A stretch of 64,000 nt of DNA, taken from assembly GCF_014596085.1 (NCBI RefSeq), contig NZ_JACCJY010000002.1, positions 339,690-403,689 of the forward strand. The letters run 5' to 3'. Source of the stretch: Azospirillum tabaci (GTDB taxonomy: Bacteria > Pseudomonadota > Alphaproteobacteria > Azospirillales > Azospirillaceae). A program made the translations under genes and the position numbers. Shown piece after piece: positions 53,794-63,918 of this stretch. Each line of letters begins with the position of its first letter. Position 1 is the stretch's first letter. Below the pieces are notes generated by a model. The model did no database searches, was not told the DNA's origin, and was given only the letters and a program-made list of their open reading frames with translations.

Positions 53794-54276
53794 TCAGCGC
53801 TGCGCCGAGCCGCCGACGCGCGGCCCGGTGGCGCCCGGCCCGCTGGGCATCTCGGCGACCAGCCCGACCTTCTTGAAGCCGGCGGCGCTCATGGTGCCCA
53901 TCACCTCCAGCATCTTGCCGTAGGCGATCTTCGCGTCGCCGCGCACCAGGATGCGGGCGTCTGGGTTGTTGTTGGTGACGGCGATCAGCAGCGGCACCAT
54001 GTTGGCCGTCTCCACCGCCGTCTCCTGCACATAGACCCGGCCGTCGGACTGGACGGTCACGAACAGCGGGTCCTTCTGCGCCTCCAGCGGGGCGGCGTTG
54101 GTCTTCGGCAGATCCACCGGCACGCCGACGGTCAGCAGCGGTGCCGCGACCATGAAGACGATCAGCAGCACGAGCATGACGTCGATGAAGGGCGTCATGT
54201 TGATGTCGGCCATCGCGCGGTATCCGCGGCGGCGGCCTCGTCCGTGGCCGCCCTTTCCTGCGAGCTGGGCTCCCAT
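53794..54276 (-). CDS. tolR: biopolymer transport protein TolR (ExbD family), 160 aa
   Basis: Cytoplasmic N-terminus rich in Arg/Gly, one transmembrane helix ([20 protein letters not shown], about residues 23-42) carrying the proton-channel Asp, then a periplasmic domain with [20 protein letters not shown] and [20 protein letters not shown]. It pairs with TolQ as the proton-driven motor. One base separates the two genes. Confidence 0.93.
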   Translation of the reverse strand: MGAQLAGKGGHGRGRRRGYRAMADINMTPFIDVMLVLLIVFMVAAPLLTVGVPVDLPKTNAAPLEAQKDPLFVTVQSDGRVYVQETAVETANMVPLLIAVTNNNPDARILVRGDAKIAYGKMLEVMGTMSAAGFKKVGLVAEMPSGPGATGPRVGGSAQR

Positions 54277-54277
54277 G

Positions 54278-55000
54278 TCAGGCGGCTCCCCGCTCCTCGA
54301 GGTGGCGCGACAGGATCGCCGAGAACTCGCCCGAGAAGGTCTCCAGCCGGTCGGCGTAGCGGCCGAGGTCGGTGGTGAACTTGTTGTACGAGATCACGGC
54401 GGGAATGGCGGCCACGAGACCCAGCGCCGTGGCGAACAGCGCCTCGGCGATGCCGGGGGCGACGACGGCGAGGCTGGTGTTGCCCGACGCGGCGATGGAG
54501 GTGAAGGAGTTCATGATGCCCCACACCGTGCCGAACAGGCCGATGAAGGGGGCCGTCGAACCGACCGACGCCAGGAAGGTCATGTAGCGTTCGGCGCGCA
54601 GCATCTCGCGCCCGATGGTCACCGACATCACGCGCTCGACCCGCTGCTGCAGCGAGCCCTTCATGGAGCCGATGCCGCGGTCGGCGGCGTGGCGCCATTC
54701 GCGCATGCCGGCGGCGAAGGTCGCCGACATCGGATCGGTCGGGTTCTGGCCGATGCGATCGTACAGCGCGTCCAGCGAACCGCCGGACCAGAAGCTTTCC
54801 TCGAAGGCGTCCGCCTGCGCGTTCAAGCGGCGGATGCGCATCAGCTTCTCGATGATGATGGCCCAGCACCACACCGAGGCAACCAGCAGCATCAGCATCA
54901 CGACCTTGACGATCATGTCGGCCTGCCAGAACAGGCCCCACATCGTGATGTCGTGAGCCTTCGCCGCGGCCCCGACCACCTGGGCGGAATTCAGATCCAT
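54278..55000 (-). CDS. tolQ: proton channel TolQ (MotA/TolQ/ExbB family), 240 aa
   Basis: Three membrane helices: [20 protein letters not shown], then the large cytoplasmic loop, and [20 protein letters not shown] with [20 protein letters not shown]. The motifs of the MotA/TolQ/ExbB family are complete. Sits between ybgC (5 bp) and tolR, giving the standard ybgC-tolQRAB-pal order. Works in outer-membrane constriction at division. Confidence 0.95.
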   Translation of the reverse strand: MDLNSAQVVGAAAKAHDITMWGLFWQADMIVKVVMLMLLVASVWCWAIIIEKLMRIRRLNAQADAFEESFWSGGSLDALYDRIGQNPTDPMSATFAAGMREWRHAADRGIGSMKGSLQQRVERVMSVTIGREMLRAERYMTFLASVGSTAPFIGLFGTVWGIMNSFTSIAASGNTSLAVVAPGIAEALFATALGLVAAIPAVISYNKFTTDLGRYADRLETFSGEFSAILSRHLEERGAA

Positions 55001-55005
55001 CGCAG

Positions 55006-55491
55006 TCAGTCTCGCTTCTGCCTTTTGTACAAATCGAAGAGCGCCTCGCGGACCGGCGCCGGAAGGCGCGCGGGACGTCCGGCCCGGTTACCGGTCAAAT
55101 TGATCATCGCCAGCTGAATCACCGCCCGCGCGAGGTCACGGCCGTCGCGACGGACAAGTTGTGCAACTGCGAAGGAGGCACCGCCGGTATCGGTGATTCG
55201 CGTCACCACTTCAAGCGTATCCTCGAGCTTTGCGGGAGCGACAAAATCGATCTCCGCCCGTCGTACCGCAAATGACACACCGTCGCTTTCGGCCAGCCCG
55301 GCGTTGGTGAATCCGGCCAGCCGCAGCATCTCGGTGCGCGCCCGCTCGAAGAAGCGCAGGTAGTTGGCGTGATACACCAGACCCCCGGCGTCCGTGTCCT
55401 CGTAGTAGACCCGCAAGCGCAGCCTGTGCTGCGCGTTCTCGTCAAACCAGCCCGAGAGATTTGGCTGCGGAGCCAGGGCGGCGTCAGACAT
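55006..55491 (-). CDS. ybgC: YbgC/TolC-system acyl-CoA thioesterase, 161 aa
   Basis: Hotdog-fold thioesterase with the active-site stretch [20 protein letters not shown] (about 29-48; catalytic Asp), followed by [13 protein letters not shown]. First gene of the tol-pal cluster; its start overlaps the 3' end of ruvB by 8 bp. Hydrolyses short-chain acyl-CoA; the cellular role is linked to phospholipids near the Tol complex. Confidence 0.9.
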   Translation of the reverse strand: MSDAALAPQPNLSGWFDENAQHRLRLRVYYEDTDAGGLVYHANYLRFFERARTEMLRLAGFTNAGLAESDGVSFAVRRAEIDFVAPAKLEDTLEVVTRITDTGGASFAVAQLVRRDGRDLARAVIQLAMINLTGNRAGRPARLPAPVREALFDLYKRQKRD

Positions 55492-56575
55492 CGCCGTCCT
55501 CCGGGTCCGGGTTGGCCTCCGACAGCCGGTCCAGCAGGTCGAACTGCCGCGTCGGCGCCGAGGGTGGGTTGAGGCCCAGATAGCGGAAGCCCTGGTCGGT
55601 CAGCATGCGCCCGCGCGGGGTCCGCTGCAGGAAGCCCTGCTGGATCAGGTAGGGCTCCACCACCTCCTCCAGCACGTCGCGCTGCTCGCCGAGCGCGGCG
55701 CCCAGCGTGTCCACGCCAACCGGGCCGCCGCCGTAGTTGTTGGCGATGATGCCCAGATAGCGCCGGTCCATGCTGTCGAGGCCGAGCCGGTCGACCTCCA
55801 GCCGGGTCAAGGCGGCGTCGGCGATGCGCGCGTCCACCTCCGGCACGCCGGCCACCGCGGCGAAGTCGCGCACCCGGCGCAGCAGCCGGCCCGACACGCG
55901 CGGCGTCCCGCGCGACCGGTTGGCGATCTCCCGCGCCCCTTCCGGCGTGATGAGCATGTTGAGCACGCCCGCGGCGCGGCGGACGATCAGCTCCAACTCG
56001 TCCGGCTCGTAGAACTGCAGCCGCACGGGAATGCCGAACCGTTCACGCAGGGGGCGCGTGATCAGGCCGGACCGGGTCGTCGCGCCGACCAACGTGAAGG
56101 GCGGCAGGTCGATCCGGATGGACCGCGCCGACGGGCCTTCGCCGATGATGAGGTCGAGCTGGAAATCCTCCATAGCGGGATAGAGCACCTCCTCCACGGC
56201 GGGATTAAGGCGATGAATCTCGTCGATGAAGAGGACGTCGTGCGGCTGCAGGTTGGTCAGCAGCGCGGCGAGGTCGCCGGCCCGCGCGATGACCGGGCCG
56301 GAGGTCGCGCGGAAGCCCACCCCCAGCTCGCGCGAGACGATCTGGGCCAGCGTCGTCTTGCCGAGGCCCGGCGGGCCGAACAGCAGCACATGGTCCAGCG
56401 CCTCCCCGCGGGAGCGGGCGGCCTGGATGAAGATCGACAGGTTCTCGCGCGCCTGCCGCTGGCCGATGAACTCGGCGAGCGAGAGCGGGCGGATCGAGGC
56501 TTCACCGGAATCGCCGGCGCCCCGCCCCGGCTGCACCAGCCGGTCGGGATCGGTGCCGTTCTGGTCGGCGGTCAT
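55484..56575 (-). CDS. ruvB: Holliday junction branch migration ATPase RuvB, 363 aa
   Basis: AAA+ motor: Walker [20 protein letters not shown], Walker [21 protein letters not shown], sensor 1 [19 protein letters not shown], then a winged-helix domain with [17 protein letters not shown] and [20 protein letters not shown] (DNA contact). Complete. Its ATG overlaps the stop of ruvA (ATGA). Confidence 0.96.
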   Translation of the reverse strand: MTADQNGTDPDRLVQPGRGAGDSGEASIRPLSLAEFIGQRQARENLSIFIQAARSRGEALDHVLLFGPPGLGKTTLAQIVSRELGVGFRATSGPVIARAGDLAALLTNLQPHDVLFIDEIHRLNPAVEEVLYPAMEDFQLDLIIGEGPSARSIRIDLPPFTLVGATTRSGLITRPLRERFGIPVRLQFYEPDELELIVRRAAGVLNMLITPEGAREIANRSRGTPRVSGRLLRRVRDFAAVAGVPEVDARIADAALTRLEVDRLGLDSMDRRYLGIIANNYGGGPVGVDTLGAALGEQRDVLEEVVEPYLIQQGFLQRTPRGRMLTDQGFRYLGLNPPSAPTRQFDLLDRLSEANPDPEDGDV

Positions 56576-57201
56576 TGGCTGAGTTCCTTAAGGCCATGGC
56601 GGATCAGCTCCGACACGCCGGCCCCGTCGCCCAGCTTGCGCCCGGCGGCCACGACGGCGCCGAACGCCTCCGACCGCCCGTAGCCGAGGTTGACGAGGGC
56701 CGAGACGGCGTCCGCCATGACCATGTTGTCGGGGCCGCCCGCCGTCGGCGCCGCCTTGCCGCCCGCCGCCGGAGCGGCGGAGGCCGAGGCGCCGAGGGTG
56801 AGGTTGCCCACCTTGTCCTTCAACTCGTTGACGATGCGCGCGGCCACCTTCGGCCCCACGCCGTCGGCGCGGGTGAGCGCCGTCTTGTCCTGCGCGGCGA
56901 TGGCGCGGGTGAGCTGGTCGGGGTCCAGCACGCCGAGGATCGACAAGGCGAGGCGCGAGCCGACGCCCTGGATGGTGGTCAGCAGCCGGAACCAGTCGCG
57001 CTCGCCGGCATCGGCGAAGCCGTAGAGGGTGATCCGGTCGTCGCGGATGAAGGTCTCGACGACCAGCGCCCGCCGCTCCCCCACCGCCATGCGCGACAGC
57101 GTGCGGTTTGAACAGGCGACTTGGTAGCCGACCCCGTTGACGTCCACCACCACCCAGTCGGTCCCGACCGAATCCACGACACCGGTGAGCTTGGCGATCA
57201 T
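56572..57201 (-). CDS. ruvA: Holliday junction branch migration protein RuvA, 209 aa
   Basis: OB fold ([20 protein letters not shown]), two helix-hairpin-helix motifs in [20 protein letters not shown] and [20 protein letters not shown], and the C-terminal domain III (about 160-209) that touches RuvB, joined by an Ala/Gly-rich linker. The start ATG overlaps the TGA of the RuvC-DUF559 gene (ATGA), and its ribosome site GGGAG lies inside the last codons of that gene. Confidence 0.96.
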   Translation of the reverse strand: MIAKLTGVVDSVGTDWVVVDVNGVGYQVACSNRTLSRMAVGERRALVVETFIRDDRITLYGFADAGERDWFRLLTTIQGVGSRLALSILGVLDPDQLTRAIAAQDKTALTRADGVGPKVAARIVNELKDKVGNLTLGASASAAPAAGGKAAPTAGGPDNMVMADAVSALVNLGYGRSEAFGAVVAAGRKLGDGAGVSELIRHGLKELSQ

Positions 57202-58253
57202 GGAAGTGACTCCCTACCGGACGGCTGGCGCCGCAGAATGGTTGTTTCGTCGAGGCGGGCCTTGATCGTTTCAAGGACCCCGTCCAGGTTCTCGTTCAAT
57301 TCGTTGTTCCAGAAGCGCAGCACGCGGAAACCCGCCTGCTCCAGCATGCGGGTCCGGCGCTGGTCCTGTTCGACGCGATCCGCATGCTGTCCACCGTCCA
57401 GTTCGATGACCAGACGGTGGTCGTGGGCCACGAAGTCCACCGTAAAGCCCAATATCGGTTCCTGACGGCGGAATTTCGCCCCCATCTGGGCGTTCCGCAG
57501 CCGCTGCCACAGCAACTTTTCGACGTCCGTGGAATCACGCCGCAACTGCCGTGCCCGAACGGTCTGAACCTCGGACGGCTTCTTTTGCGCCAGGACTCCC
57601 CACTCCCCCTCTCCCCCCCGGGGAGAGGGTTGGGGTGAGGGGGGAACGCCGCCCATTTTGCCGCGCGCCAGAAGTTGCACCCCCCCACCCCGCCCTCTCC
57701 CCCCCGGGGAGGGGGAAGACGCCGGTGGCCAGGACAGGAGGGACTGGCGGTGATGCGCGTGGCAAATCGCCACGGCGAGCGCGTCCGCGGCGTCCGGCGT
57801 GGTGATGGCGCAGCCGGGAAGCAGCAGGCGCACCATGGCCTGCACCTGCGTCTTGTCGGCCCGGCCCTGCCCCACCACGGCCTTCTTCACCATGTTGTTG
57901 GCGTATTCCGCCACCGACAGCCCGGCCAACGCCGGAACCAGCAGGGCCACCGCCCGCGCCTGCCCCAGCTTCAGCGTGGAGACCGCGTTGCTGTTGACGA
58001 AGGTCTCCTCCACCGCCGCCTCGTCGGGGCGGTAGCGTTCCAGCACCTCGGTCAGCGCCTCGTGAAGCTGGCAGAGCCGCTCGGCGAGCGGACGGCCGTC
58101 GTCGGAATGGACGGCGCCGTCCGCCACATGGGTCAGCCGGTTGCCGGACACGTCGATGACGCCCCAGCCGGTGTGCCGCAGGCCGGGGTCCAGCCCCAAC
58201 AGGCGTACGGGCGGCTGTTGCGCCGCCCCGCTCCTTCCGGCCTGCCCAAGCAC
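57198..58253 (-). CDS. ruvC: RuvC Holliday junction resolvase fused in frame to a DUF559 nuclease domain, 351 aa
   Basis: Residues 16-176 are a complete RuvC with the four acids Asp22 ([14 protein letters not shown]), Glu82 ([12 protein letters not shown]), Asp154 and Asp157 ([15 protein letters not shown]). The stop expected just after CHAHHR is missing. Residues 176-225 are the translated palindromic repeat ([15 protein letters not shown] and [17 protein letters not shown]). Residues 230-340 form a DUF559 domain (PD-(D/E)XK-like, relatives of Vsr): [41 protein letters not shown] (Asp273, Glu284, Asp286) and [23 protein letters not shown] start with GGAGG. The stop overlaps ruvA. Could instead be translated from Met200 as a separate DUF559 protein. 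Confidence 0.85.
   Translation of the reverse strand: MLGQAGRSGAAQQPPVRLLGLDPGLRHTGWGVIDVSGNRLTHVADGAVHSDDGRPLAERLCQLHEALTEVLERYRPDEAAVEETFVNSNAVSTLKLGQARAVALLVPALAGLSVAEYANNMVKKAVVGQGRADKTQVQAMVRLLLPGCAITTPDAADALAVAICHAHHRQSLLSWPPASSPSPGGRGRGGGVQLLARGKMGGVPPSPQPSPRGGEGEWGVLAQKKPSEVQTVRARQLRRDSTDVEKLLWQRLRNAQMGAKFRRQEPILGFTVDFVAHDHRLVIELDGGQHADRVEQDQRRTRMLEQAGFRVLRFWNNELNENLDGVLETIKARLDETTILRRQPSGRESLP
57598..57718. repeat. palindromic GC-rich repeat, copy 4 (double), inside the ruvC-DUF559 frame
   Basis: Two units, CCCTCTCCCCCCCGGGGAGA-GGG near 57608-57630 and CCCTCTCCCCCCCGGGGAGG-GGG near 57693-57715, with G/T-rich tails. Unlike the other copies they lie inside an open reading frame and supply about 50 codons. 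Confidence 0.75.
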
Positions 58254-58282
58254 CCCGGTTCCCTCCGCTCCGCGGCCTGAGA

Positions 58283-59035
58283 TCAGGCCGTCAGCTTCTG
58301 CATCAGCTCGTCGGAGATGTCGAAGTTGCCTTCGACGGTCTGGACGTCGTCGTTGTCCTCCAGCACGTCCAGCAGCTTCAGCAGGCTGGCGGCGGCGTCC
58401 TCGGACGGGGCGACGGTGTTCAGCGGCTTCCAGGTCAGGCGCGCGCTCTCCGCACCGCCGAACTTGGCCTCCAGCGCGTCGCGCACGACGGCGAAGTTCT
58501 CCACCGTCGTGGTGACCTCATGACCGTTCTCGTCGGACGCCACGTCCTCCGCGCCGGCTTCCAGAGCCACCTCGAACACGGCGTCCGCCGCCGCGGCACC
58601 GGCCGGGTAGTAGATCGCGCCGACGCGGCTGAACATGAAGCTGACCGAGTTCGTCTCACCCAGCGAGCCGCCGTACTTGGTGAAGGCGGAGCGCACTTCC
58701 GAGGCGGTGCGGTTGCGGTTGTCGGTCAGCGCGTCGACGATCAGCGCGACTCCGCCGGGGCCGTAGCCCTCGTACCGCACCTCTTCATAGTTCGCGTCGT
58801 CGCCACCGCCGGGCGTGCCCTGCTTGATCGCGCGGTCGATGCGGTCGCGCGGCATGTTCTGCGTGCGGGCCGCGGTGATCGCGGCGCGCAGGCGCGGGTT
58901 GGCCGCCGGGTCCGGCAGGCCGCCCTTGGCCGCCACGGTGATCTCGCGGGCGAGCTTGTTGAAGATCTTCGACCGCTTGGCGTCCTGCGCGCCCTTGCGG
59001 TGCATGATGTTCTTGAATTGGCTATGACCGGCCAT
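58283..59035 (-). CDS. yebC: YebC/PmpR family regulatory protein, 250 aa
   Basis: Begins [20 protein letters not shown], the family signature, then [36 protein letters not shown] and [20 protein letters not shown]. Three-domain protein; members bind DNA or relieve ribosome stalling. First gene of the yebC-ruvC-ruvA-ruvB chain; 29 bp separate it from ruvC. The 200-bp region upstream (59036-59235) has no gene. Confidence 0.95.
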   Translation of the reverse strand: MAGHSQFKNIMHRKGAQDAKRSKIFNKLAREITVAAKGGLPDPAANPRLRAAITAARTQNMPRDRIDRAIKQGTPGGGDDANYEEVRYEGYGPGGVALIVDALTDNRNRTASEVRSAFTKYGGSLGETNSVSFMFSRVGAIYYPAGAAAADAVFEVALEAGAEDVASDENGHEVTTTVENFAVVRDALEAKFGGAESARLTWKPLNTVAPSEDAAASLLKLLDVLEDNDDVQTVEGNFDISDELMQKLTA

Positions 59036-59235
59036 GCGTCGAACGAGCCCCAGATGGATTCAAAGATACAAGGTCTTGTGAAACAGCTTGGTAAGCGGTG
59101 GGACACATGTACCAGTTCTTGTGCGCCACCGCACGCCTTCGGCGCCGGAGACGACACCTACCCATATAGAAAGTCAATATGGCAGTATTGGGGCGCCCCT
59201 TTTGCGCTCCACGGGGGCTGGGCCGGCGGTGTCGC

Positions 59236-60057
59236 TCAGCCCCGCACCGGCACGGACTGGCTCAGCCGCCCGCCCAGCCGCAACGGCTGGATGCTGGTGG
59301 CGAGGCCGGTGCGGTCGTCCGTCTCGACGTAGCAGCCGCAGACGGTGGCCTCGCCTTCCGCCGGGCTCAGCCGCTCGGTCGGCAGCTTGCGGATCAGCTT
59401 GGCCATGGCGACCTCCTTCTTCATGCCGATGGCGCTGTCATAGTCGCCGCACATGCCGGCGTCGGTCAGATAGGCGGTGCCGCCCTTCATCACCACATGG
59501 TCCGCCGTCGGGACATGGCTGTGCGTGCCGACCACCAGCGAGGCCCGGCCGTCGCAGAAATGGCCCATGATCATCTTCTCGCTGGTCGCCTCGCCATGGA
59601 CGTCGACCAGGATGGCGTCGGCGCCGTTGGGGCCCAGCCGGTGGGCGCGCAGCACCCGGTCCACCGCGGCGAAGGGGTCGTCCAGCGGGTCCATGAACAG
59701 GCGCAGCATCACGTTCATGACCAGCACCTTGCGCCCGCCCCGCGCCTGCAGCAGCACGAAGCCGCGCCCCGGAGTGCCTTCCGGGTAGTTCAGCGGGCGG
59801 ATGATGCGCGGCTGCTGGTCGATCGCCGCGACCAGTTCCTTCTGGTCCCAGCTGTGGTTGCCCAAAGTCACCACGTCCACCCCGGCCGCGAAGAACTCCT
59901 CGGCGATCTTGACGGTGATGCCGAAGCCGCCGGCGGCGTTCTCGCCGTTGACCACGGTCAGGTCGGGGTCCAGCCGGTCGCGCAGCATCGGCATGTGCGC
60001 GATCACCGCGTCGCGTCCCGTCCGCCCCACCACATCACCGAGAAACAAAAGCCGCAT
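59236..60057 (-). CDS. YmdB family metallophosphoesterase, 273 aa
   Basis: TIGR00282-type calcineurin-like enzyme with metal motifs LFLGDVVGRTGR, VVNGENAAGGFGIT, TLGNHSWDQKEL, ILVDVHGEATSEKM and VVGTHSHVPTADH. Bacillus YmdB hydrolyses cyclic nucleotides and 2',3'-cNMPs. ATG 60057 preferred; a TTG three codons earlier is possible. It lies 12 bp after fau on the same strand, so probably co-transcribed. Confidence 0.88.
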   Translation of the reverse strand: MRLLFLGDVVGRTGRDAVIAHMPMLRDRLDPDLTVVNGENAAGGFGITVKIAEEFFAAGVDVVTLGNHSWDQKELVAAIDQQPRIIRPLNYPEGTPGRGFVLLQARGGRKVLVMNVMLRLFMDPLDDPFAAVDRVLRAHRLGPNGADAILVDVHGEATSEKMIMGHFCDGRASLVVGTHSHVPTADHVVMKGGTAYLTDAGMCGDYDSAIGMKKEVAMAKLIRKLPTERLSPAEGEATVCGCYVETDDRTGLATSIQPLRLGGRLSQSVPVRG

Positions 60058-60069
60058 CGTCCCCAACCT

Positions 60070-60678
60070 TCACTGCGTAAAGCGGAGCGTCTCGCGCTCC
60101 GTCAGAATCCAATCGAGCCGCTCGTCGTGCGCCCCGCAGGGCACAGCGTCCATCTCCTGCGCGGCGAAGGCCATCCCGACTGCCAGAATCGGGCCATCGG
60201 ACGGCGACCGGGCGGCGCGCAGTGCGTCGAGCGTCCGGTCGTAATAGCCGGCGCCGTAGCCCAGACGGTGTCCGCTGCGGTCGAAGGCCAGCATCGGCAC
60301 CAGCAGCACCGCCGGAACCACCTCGGGCCGGTCGGCGTCCGGCTCCTGGATTCCGTAGCGGCCGGCGGCCAGCGGCTGCGCCGGGTCCCAGTCGCGGAAG
60401 GTCAATGCCTGCCCGCGCGGCCCGGACACCGGAAGCGCGATGGAGCGCCCGCCCGTCCTAAGATGGAGCAGCAGAGGCCGTACGTCGAGTTCGGAACCGA
60501 GCGGCCAATAGCCGGCGACCGGGCCGTCGGGAATCAGCCCCGGCCGGACCAGCTCCTCCAGGAAGCGGTCGCGCAGGGCGTCCGCGGCAAAAGCGCGCAT
60601 CCGGTCGTCGCTGAGGGAGTCGCGCCGGGCGCGCGCCTGGGCTCGGGCGGCGTCCTTGGCCGCGCGCGGGTCGGTCAT
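60070..60678 (-). CDS. fau: 5-formyltetrahydrofolate cyclo-ligase, 202 aa
   Basis: YgfA/MTHFS family: converts 5-formyl-THF to 5,10-methenyl-THF using ATP. Signature GHRLGYGAGYYDRTLDALRA near the C-terminus, PVAGYWPLGSELDVRPLLLH, and RGQALTFRDWDP. Start ATG 60678 (MTDPRAAKDAARAQARARRD). The open stretch upstream to 60882 lies in the 6S RNA gene and is not translated in that frame. The order zapA-6S RNA-fau is a widely conserved arrangement. Confidence 0.92.
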   Translation of the reverse strand: MTDPRAAKDAARAQARARRDSLSDDRMRAFAADALRDRFLEELVRPGLIPDGPVAGYWPLGSELDVRPLLLHLRTGGRSIALPVSGPRGQALTFRDWDPAQPLAAGRYGIQEPDADRPEVVPAVLLVPMLAFDRSGHRLGYGAGYYDRTLDALRAARSPSDGPILAVGMAFAAQEMDAVPCGAHDERLDWILTERETLRFTQ

Positions 60679-60715
60679 CGTCGCCTGGAAACGTCGGGGA
60701 AAATCAGGGGAGAGG

Positions 60716-60881
60716 CGGAAGGTGCCGCCTTGGCCGTTGGCATTGCTTATCCTCCATGACCTGCAGAGCAGGTGGGCGCCGTGTACCCGGACCAGGGTCC
60801 GGACAGGGACAGCTCCCGAGAGTCTAAGATTATCGGCCCTGGGGATTATTGCGACCTGACGAACCAGGCAGCGACCTTCCA
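60716..60881 (-). ncRNA. ssrS: 6S RNA
   Basis: Lies between zapA and fau on their strand, the conserved site for 6S RNA. A long closing stem pairs GGAAGGTCGCTGCC (60880-60867) with GGCGGCACCTTCC (60729-60717), and the middle has the central bubble sequence AATCCCCAGGGCCGATAATC facing CTCGGGAGCTG, like the E. coli CCTGAGCCGATA region. 6S RNA binds sigma70 RNA polymerase as a mimic of an open promoter. About 165 nt; ends are approximate. Confidence 0.88.
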
Positions 60882-60890
60882 AGAGCTAAC

Positions 60891-61205
60891 TTAGGCGCGC
60901 TCGAGCCGCGCGGCAACCTCTTCAATGCGCAAGGCGACATTATCCACGGCGGCGGCCACCTCGGCCTCGTTGACCGTGGACAGCGGGGCAAGGCCGCGGC
61001 CGGCCATGACGTCCTGCATCTCGTCGGCCATGACGATGGCGGTCAGGACGAGCATCTGCGCTTCCGACCCGGATTTCCCGCCGCCGGTCACCTGCTTCAG
61101 CTTGGCGTCGACGAAGCCGGCCAGCTCACGCAGGCGGGCCTCCTGGCCGTCCTGGCAGAAGACGCGGTAGGCGCGCCCGTTCACCTCGATGTCCACCTGG
61201 GCCAT
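60891..61205 (-). CDS. zapA: cell division protein ZapA, 104 aa
   Basis: Starts MAQVDIEVNGRAYRVFCQDG, then LRELAGFVDAKLKQVTGGGK and LVLTAIVMADEMQDV, followed by a coiled-coil C-terminus: the FtsZ-ring-associated ZapA family. It precedes 6S RNA and fau. Overlaps nothing; three bases separate it from the DUF4164 gene upstream. Confidence 0.9.
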   Translation of the reverse strand: MAQVDIEVNGRAYRVFCQDGQEARLRELAGFVDAKLKQVTGGGKSGSEAQMLVLTAIVMADEMQDVMAGRGLAPLSTVNEAEVAAAVDNVALRIEEVAARLERA

Positions 61206-61208
61206 GGC

Positions 61209-61433
61209 TCAATTCTCCAGAACCGCTTCGAGACGGCCGATGGCCGCCTCCAGACGCTTCGACACGGTTTCCGCGTTCTCCTGGGCGCGCGCCTGCTCGA
61301 TGCGGGCCTCGCGCAGGGAATCGCTCAGCTCCTGCTCGCGCTTGGCCACCCGTTCCTCGCGGGCGCACGCGGCATGCTCCAGACGATCCACGGCCTTGGA
61401 GAGGCGGTCGAGCGCGGCTTTCAGGGAATCCAT
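61209..61433 (-). CDS. DUF4164-type coiled-coil protein, 74 aa
   Basis: Short helical protein MDSLKAALDRLSKAVDRLEH followed by REERVAKREQELSDSLREAR, and RLEAAIGRLEAVLEN at the end: one continuous coiled coil. Such proteins sit directly before zapA in many alphaproteobacteria and may help the division ring. The frame is open to 61523; ATG 61433 fits the family length. Confidence 0.75.
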   Translation of the reverse strand: MDSLKAALDRLSKAVDRLEHAACAREERVAKREQELSDSLREARIEQARAQENAETVSKRLEAAIGRLEAVLEN

Positions 61434-61761
61434 GGGCGGGGAACCTTGACGGACGGATGGACGGCTGGCGGGCTGCAGTTCGCACATGCATAAAATGCCG
61501 AGCGCTACAGTTGGGCCGGCCATGCCGCCCCGTCAACCGGAATTACGCCGCAGATTGCGGTGGAAACGGCGCCGTCACAATGCGCCGGAAGCCGGACCGC
61601 CATCCCCATTCCCGTGTTGACCTGCGCACACGGGTTCTGCATGGTGCGCGCGTCCTGCGGGAAGCCTTGTTTCCCGCCCAATCGGTGTTGCCCGACCCCG
61701 TTCGGCCCACGCCGCTCGCTGCCCGCCTGCCCACGGGAACATTCTTCAGGAACCCTGCCCG
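61434..61761. other. 328-bp intergenic region between divergent zapA and tkt units
   Basis: No gene is supported here. The GC-rich sequence only has open frames that are shadows. It should contain the divergent promoters for the zapA-fau side and for tkt; no clear -35/-10 was found. Confidence 0.6.
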
Positions 61762-63774
61762 ATGTCCGCTGCTTCCGCCGCCACCCCGCCCGCCCCCATC
61801 ACCACCATGGCGAACGCCATCCGCGCGCTGTCCATGGACGCGGTGGAGGCCGCGAAGTCCGGCCACCCCGGCATGCCGATGGGCATGGCCGACGTGGCCA
61901 CGGTGCTGTTCACGCGCTTCCTGAAGTTCAACCCGAAGCAGCCGGCCTGGGCCGACCGCGACCGCTTCATCCTGTCGGCGGGCCACGGCTCGATGCTGAT
62001 CTACTCGCTGGGCTACCTGACCGGTTATGAGCGGATGACCATCGACGAGCTGAAGCGCTTCCGCCAGCTCGGCAGCCTGACGCCGGGCCATCCGGAGGTC
62101 GACCCCTCGCTGGGCATCGAGATGACCACCGGGCCGCTGGGCCAGGGCGTCTCGACCGCCGTCGGTTTCGCTCTGGCGGAGCGGATCACCAATGCCCGCT
62201 TCGGCGACGACCTGATCAACCACTTCACCTACGTCATCGCCTCGGACGGCGACCTGATGGAGGGCGTCAGCCACGAGGCCTGCTCGCTGGCCGGCCATCT
62301 CGGGCTGAACCGCCTGATCGTGCTGTGGGACGACAACCACATCTCCATCGATGGCCCGACCGACCTCAGCTTCACCGACGACACGCCGGCCCGCTTCCGC
62401 TCCTACGGCTGGAACACGGCGACCGTCGACGGCCACGATCCGGACGCCGTCGCCAAGGCCATCGAGGCCGCGCAGACCTCCGACAAGCCGACGCTGATCG
62501 CCTGCCGCACCATCATCGGCAAGGGCGCCCCGAACAAGGCCAACACCCACGGCTGCCACGGCTCGCCGCTGGGCGCCGACGAGGTGGCCGCCACCCGTGA
62601 GAATCTCGGCTGGCCGCACGAGGCCTTCGTCGTCCCGCAGGACGTGCTGAACGCCTGGCGCGCCGCCGGCACCCGCGCCGACGCCGCCTACGCCGACTGG
62701 GCGCAGCGCGTCGCGGCGCTGGACCCGTCCGCCCGCAAGGCGTTCGAGGCGGCCATGGAGCGCGGCGTCCCCGCCGGCCTGGACGAGCTGATCGCCGCCT
62801 TCAAGAAGAAGGTGTCGGAGGACAAGCCGAGCTGGGCGACCCGCGTCGCCTCGGGCAACGTGCTCGACGTCCTGGTCCCGGCGGTGCCGGAGATGATCGG
62901 CGGCTCCGCCGACCTCACCCCGTCGAACAACACCAAGGCGAAGAACACCGCCGACGTGAAGGGCCGCGGTGAGTTCAACGGCCGCTACGTCCGCTACGGC
63001 GTGCGCGAGCATGGCATGGCCACCGTCATGAACGGCATGGCGCTGCACGGCGGCGTCATTCCCTACGGCGGCACCTTCATGCAGTTCGCCGATTACTGCC
63101 GTCCGTCGATCCGCCTGGCCGCGCTGATGAAGCAGCGCTCGATCTTCGTGATGACCCACGACTCGATCGGCCTCGGCGAGGACGGCCCAACCCACCAGCC
63201 GGTGGAGCATCTGGCCGCTCTGCGCGCCATCCCGAACCTGCTGACTCTGCGCCCGGCCGACGCCGTGGAGACCGCGGAGTGCTGGCAGATCGCCCTGGAG
63301 CGCGTCAACGGCCCGTCCGTCCTGGCGCTGACCCGCCAGAACGTGCCGACCCTGCGCACCGAGCACGCGGCGGAGAACCGCTCCGCCCGCGGCGGCTACG
63401 TGCTGCAGGAGGCCGAGGGCGAGCGCAAGGTGACGCTGCTCGCCACCGGCTCGGAAGTCTCGCTGGCCGCCGAGGCCCGCAAGGCGCTCCAGGCCGAGGG
63501 CATTGGCGCCGCCGTGGTGTCGATCCCGAGCTTCGAGCTGTTCGAGGCGCAGGACGACGCCTACAAGGCGTCGGTTCTGGGCAGCGGCGTCCGCGTCGCG
63601 GTCGAGGCCGCCGTCCGCCAGGGCTGGGACCGCTGGCTGGGCTATCCGGGCGCCACGGCCGTCGCCTTCGTCGGCATGAGCGGCTTCGGCGAGTCGGCCC
63701 CCTATCAGGAACTCTACAAGCACTTCGGCATTACCGCCGAGGCCGTGGTCGCCGCGGCGAAGGCGCGCCTGTAA
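61762..63774 (+). CDS. tkt: transketolase, 670 aa
   Basis: Thiamine-diphosphate enzyme of the pentose phosphate/Calvin pathways. TPP-domain motif [20 protein letters not shown] with [11 protein letters not shown], an N-terminal [20 protein letters not shown], pyrimidine-binding domain with [20 protein letters not shown] (catalytic Glu), [20 protein letters not shown] and [20 protein letters not shown], then the C-terminal regulatory domain. Full length. AGGA precedes the ATG at about ten bases. gap follows in the same direction, so the two may be one glycolytic/pentose unit. Confidence 0.95.
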   Translation: MSAASAATPPAPITTMANAIRALSMDAVEAAKSGHPGMPMGMADVATVLFTRFLKFNPKQPAWADRDRFILSAGHGSMLIYSLGYLTGYERMTIDELKRFRQLGSLTPGHPEVDPSLGIEMTTGPLGQGVSTAVGFALAERITNARFGDDLINHFTYVIASDGDLMEGVSHEACSLAGHLGLNRLIVLWDDNHISIDGPTDLSFTDDTPARFRSYGWNTATVDGHDPDAVAKAIEAAQTSDKPTLIACRTIIGKGAPNKANTHGCHGSPLGADEVAATRENLGWPHEAFVVPQDVLNAWRAAGTRADAAYADWAQRVAALDPSARKAFEAAMERGVPAGLDELIAAFKKKVSEDKPSWATRVASGNVLDVLVPAVPEMIGGSADLTPSNNTKAKNTADVKGRGEFNGRYVRYGVREHGMATVMNGMALHGGVIPYGGTFMQFADYCRPSIRLAALMKQRSIFVMTHDSIGLGEDGPTHQPVEHLAALRAIPNLLTLRPADAVETAECWQIALERVNGPSVLALTRQNVPTLRTEHAAENRSARGGYVLQEAEGERKVTLLATGSEVSLAAEARKALQAEGIGAAVVSIPSFELFEAQDDAYKASVLGSGVRVAVEAAVRQGWDRWLGYPGATAVAFVGMSGFGESAPYQELYKHFGITAEAVVAAAKARL

Positions 63775-63801
63775 AAGAGCGAGCTTTCGTGGGATCGGGC
63801 T

Positions 63802-63854
63802 CCGGGCCGACGGCCCGGGGCTGACAATGACCGCCCCGGACCACACATCCGGGG
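63802..63854 (+). other. two hairpins between tkt and gap
   Basis: CCGGGCC (63802-63808) with GGCCCGG (63812-63818), and CCCCGGA (63834-63840) with TCCGGGG (63848-63854). No T tract follows, so these may be processing or stability elements rather than terminators. Confidence 0.35.
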
Positions 63855-63918
63855 CCGGGAGTTACCGCCCCAAGCCGGATGGTTCGGGGTCGGGGAATGC
63901 CAGACTGGAGGAAAAACA

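Noticed and set aside
53227..54378. Gly/Ser-rich repetitive plus-strand ORF resembling a surface repeat protein
   Set aside because: It is the complement of the Pro/Lys/Glu repeats of tolA.
61457..61924. 155-aa plus-strand ORF upstream of tkt
   Set aside because: It runs into tkt in another frame and has low-complexity Arg/Pro composition.
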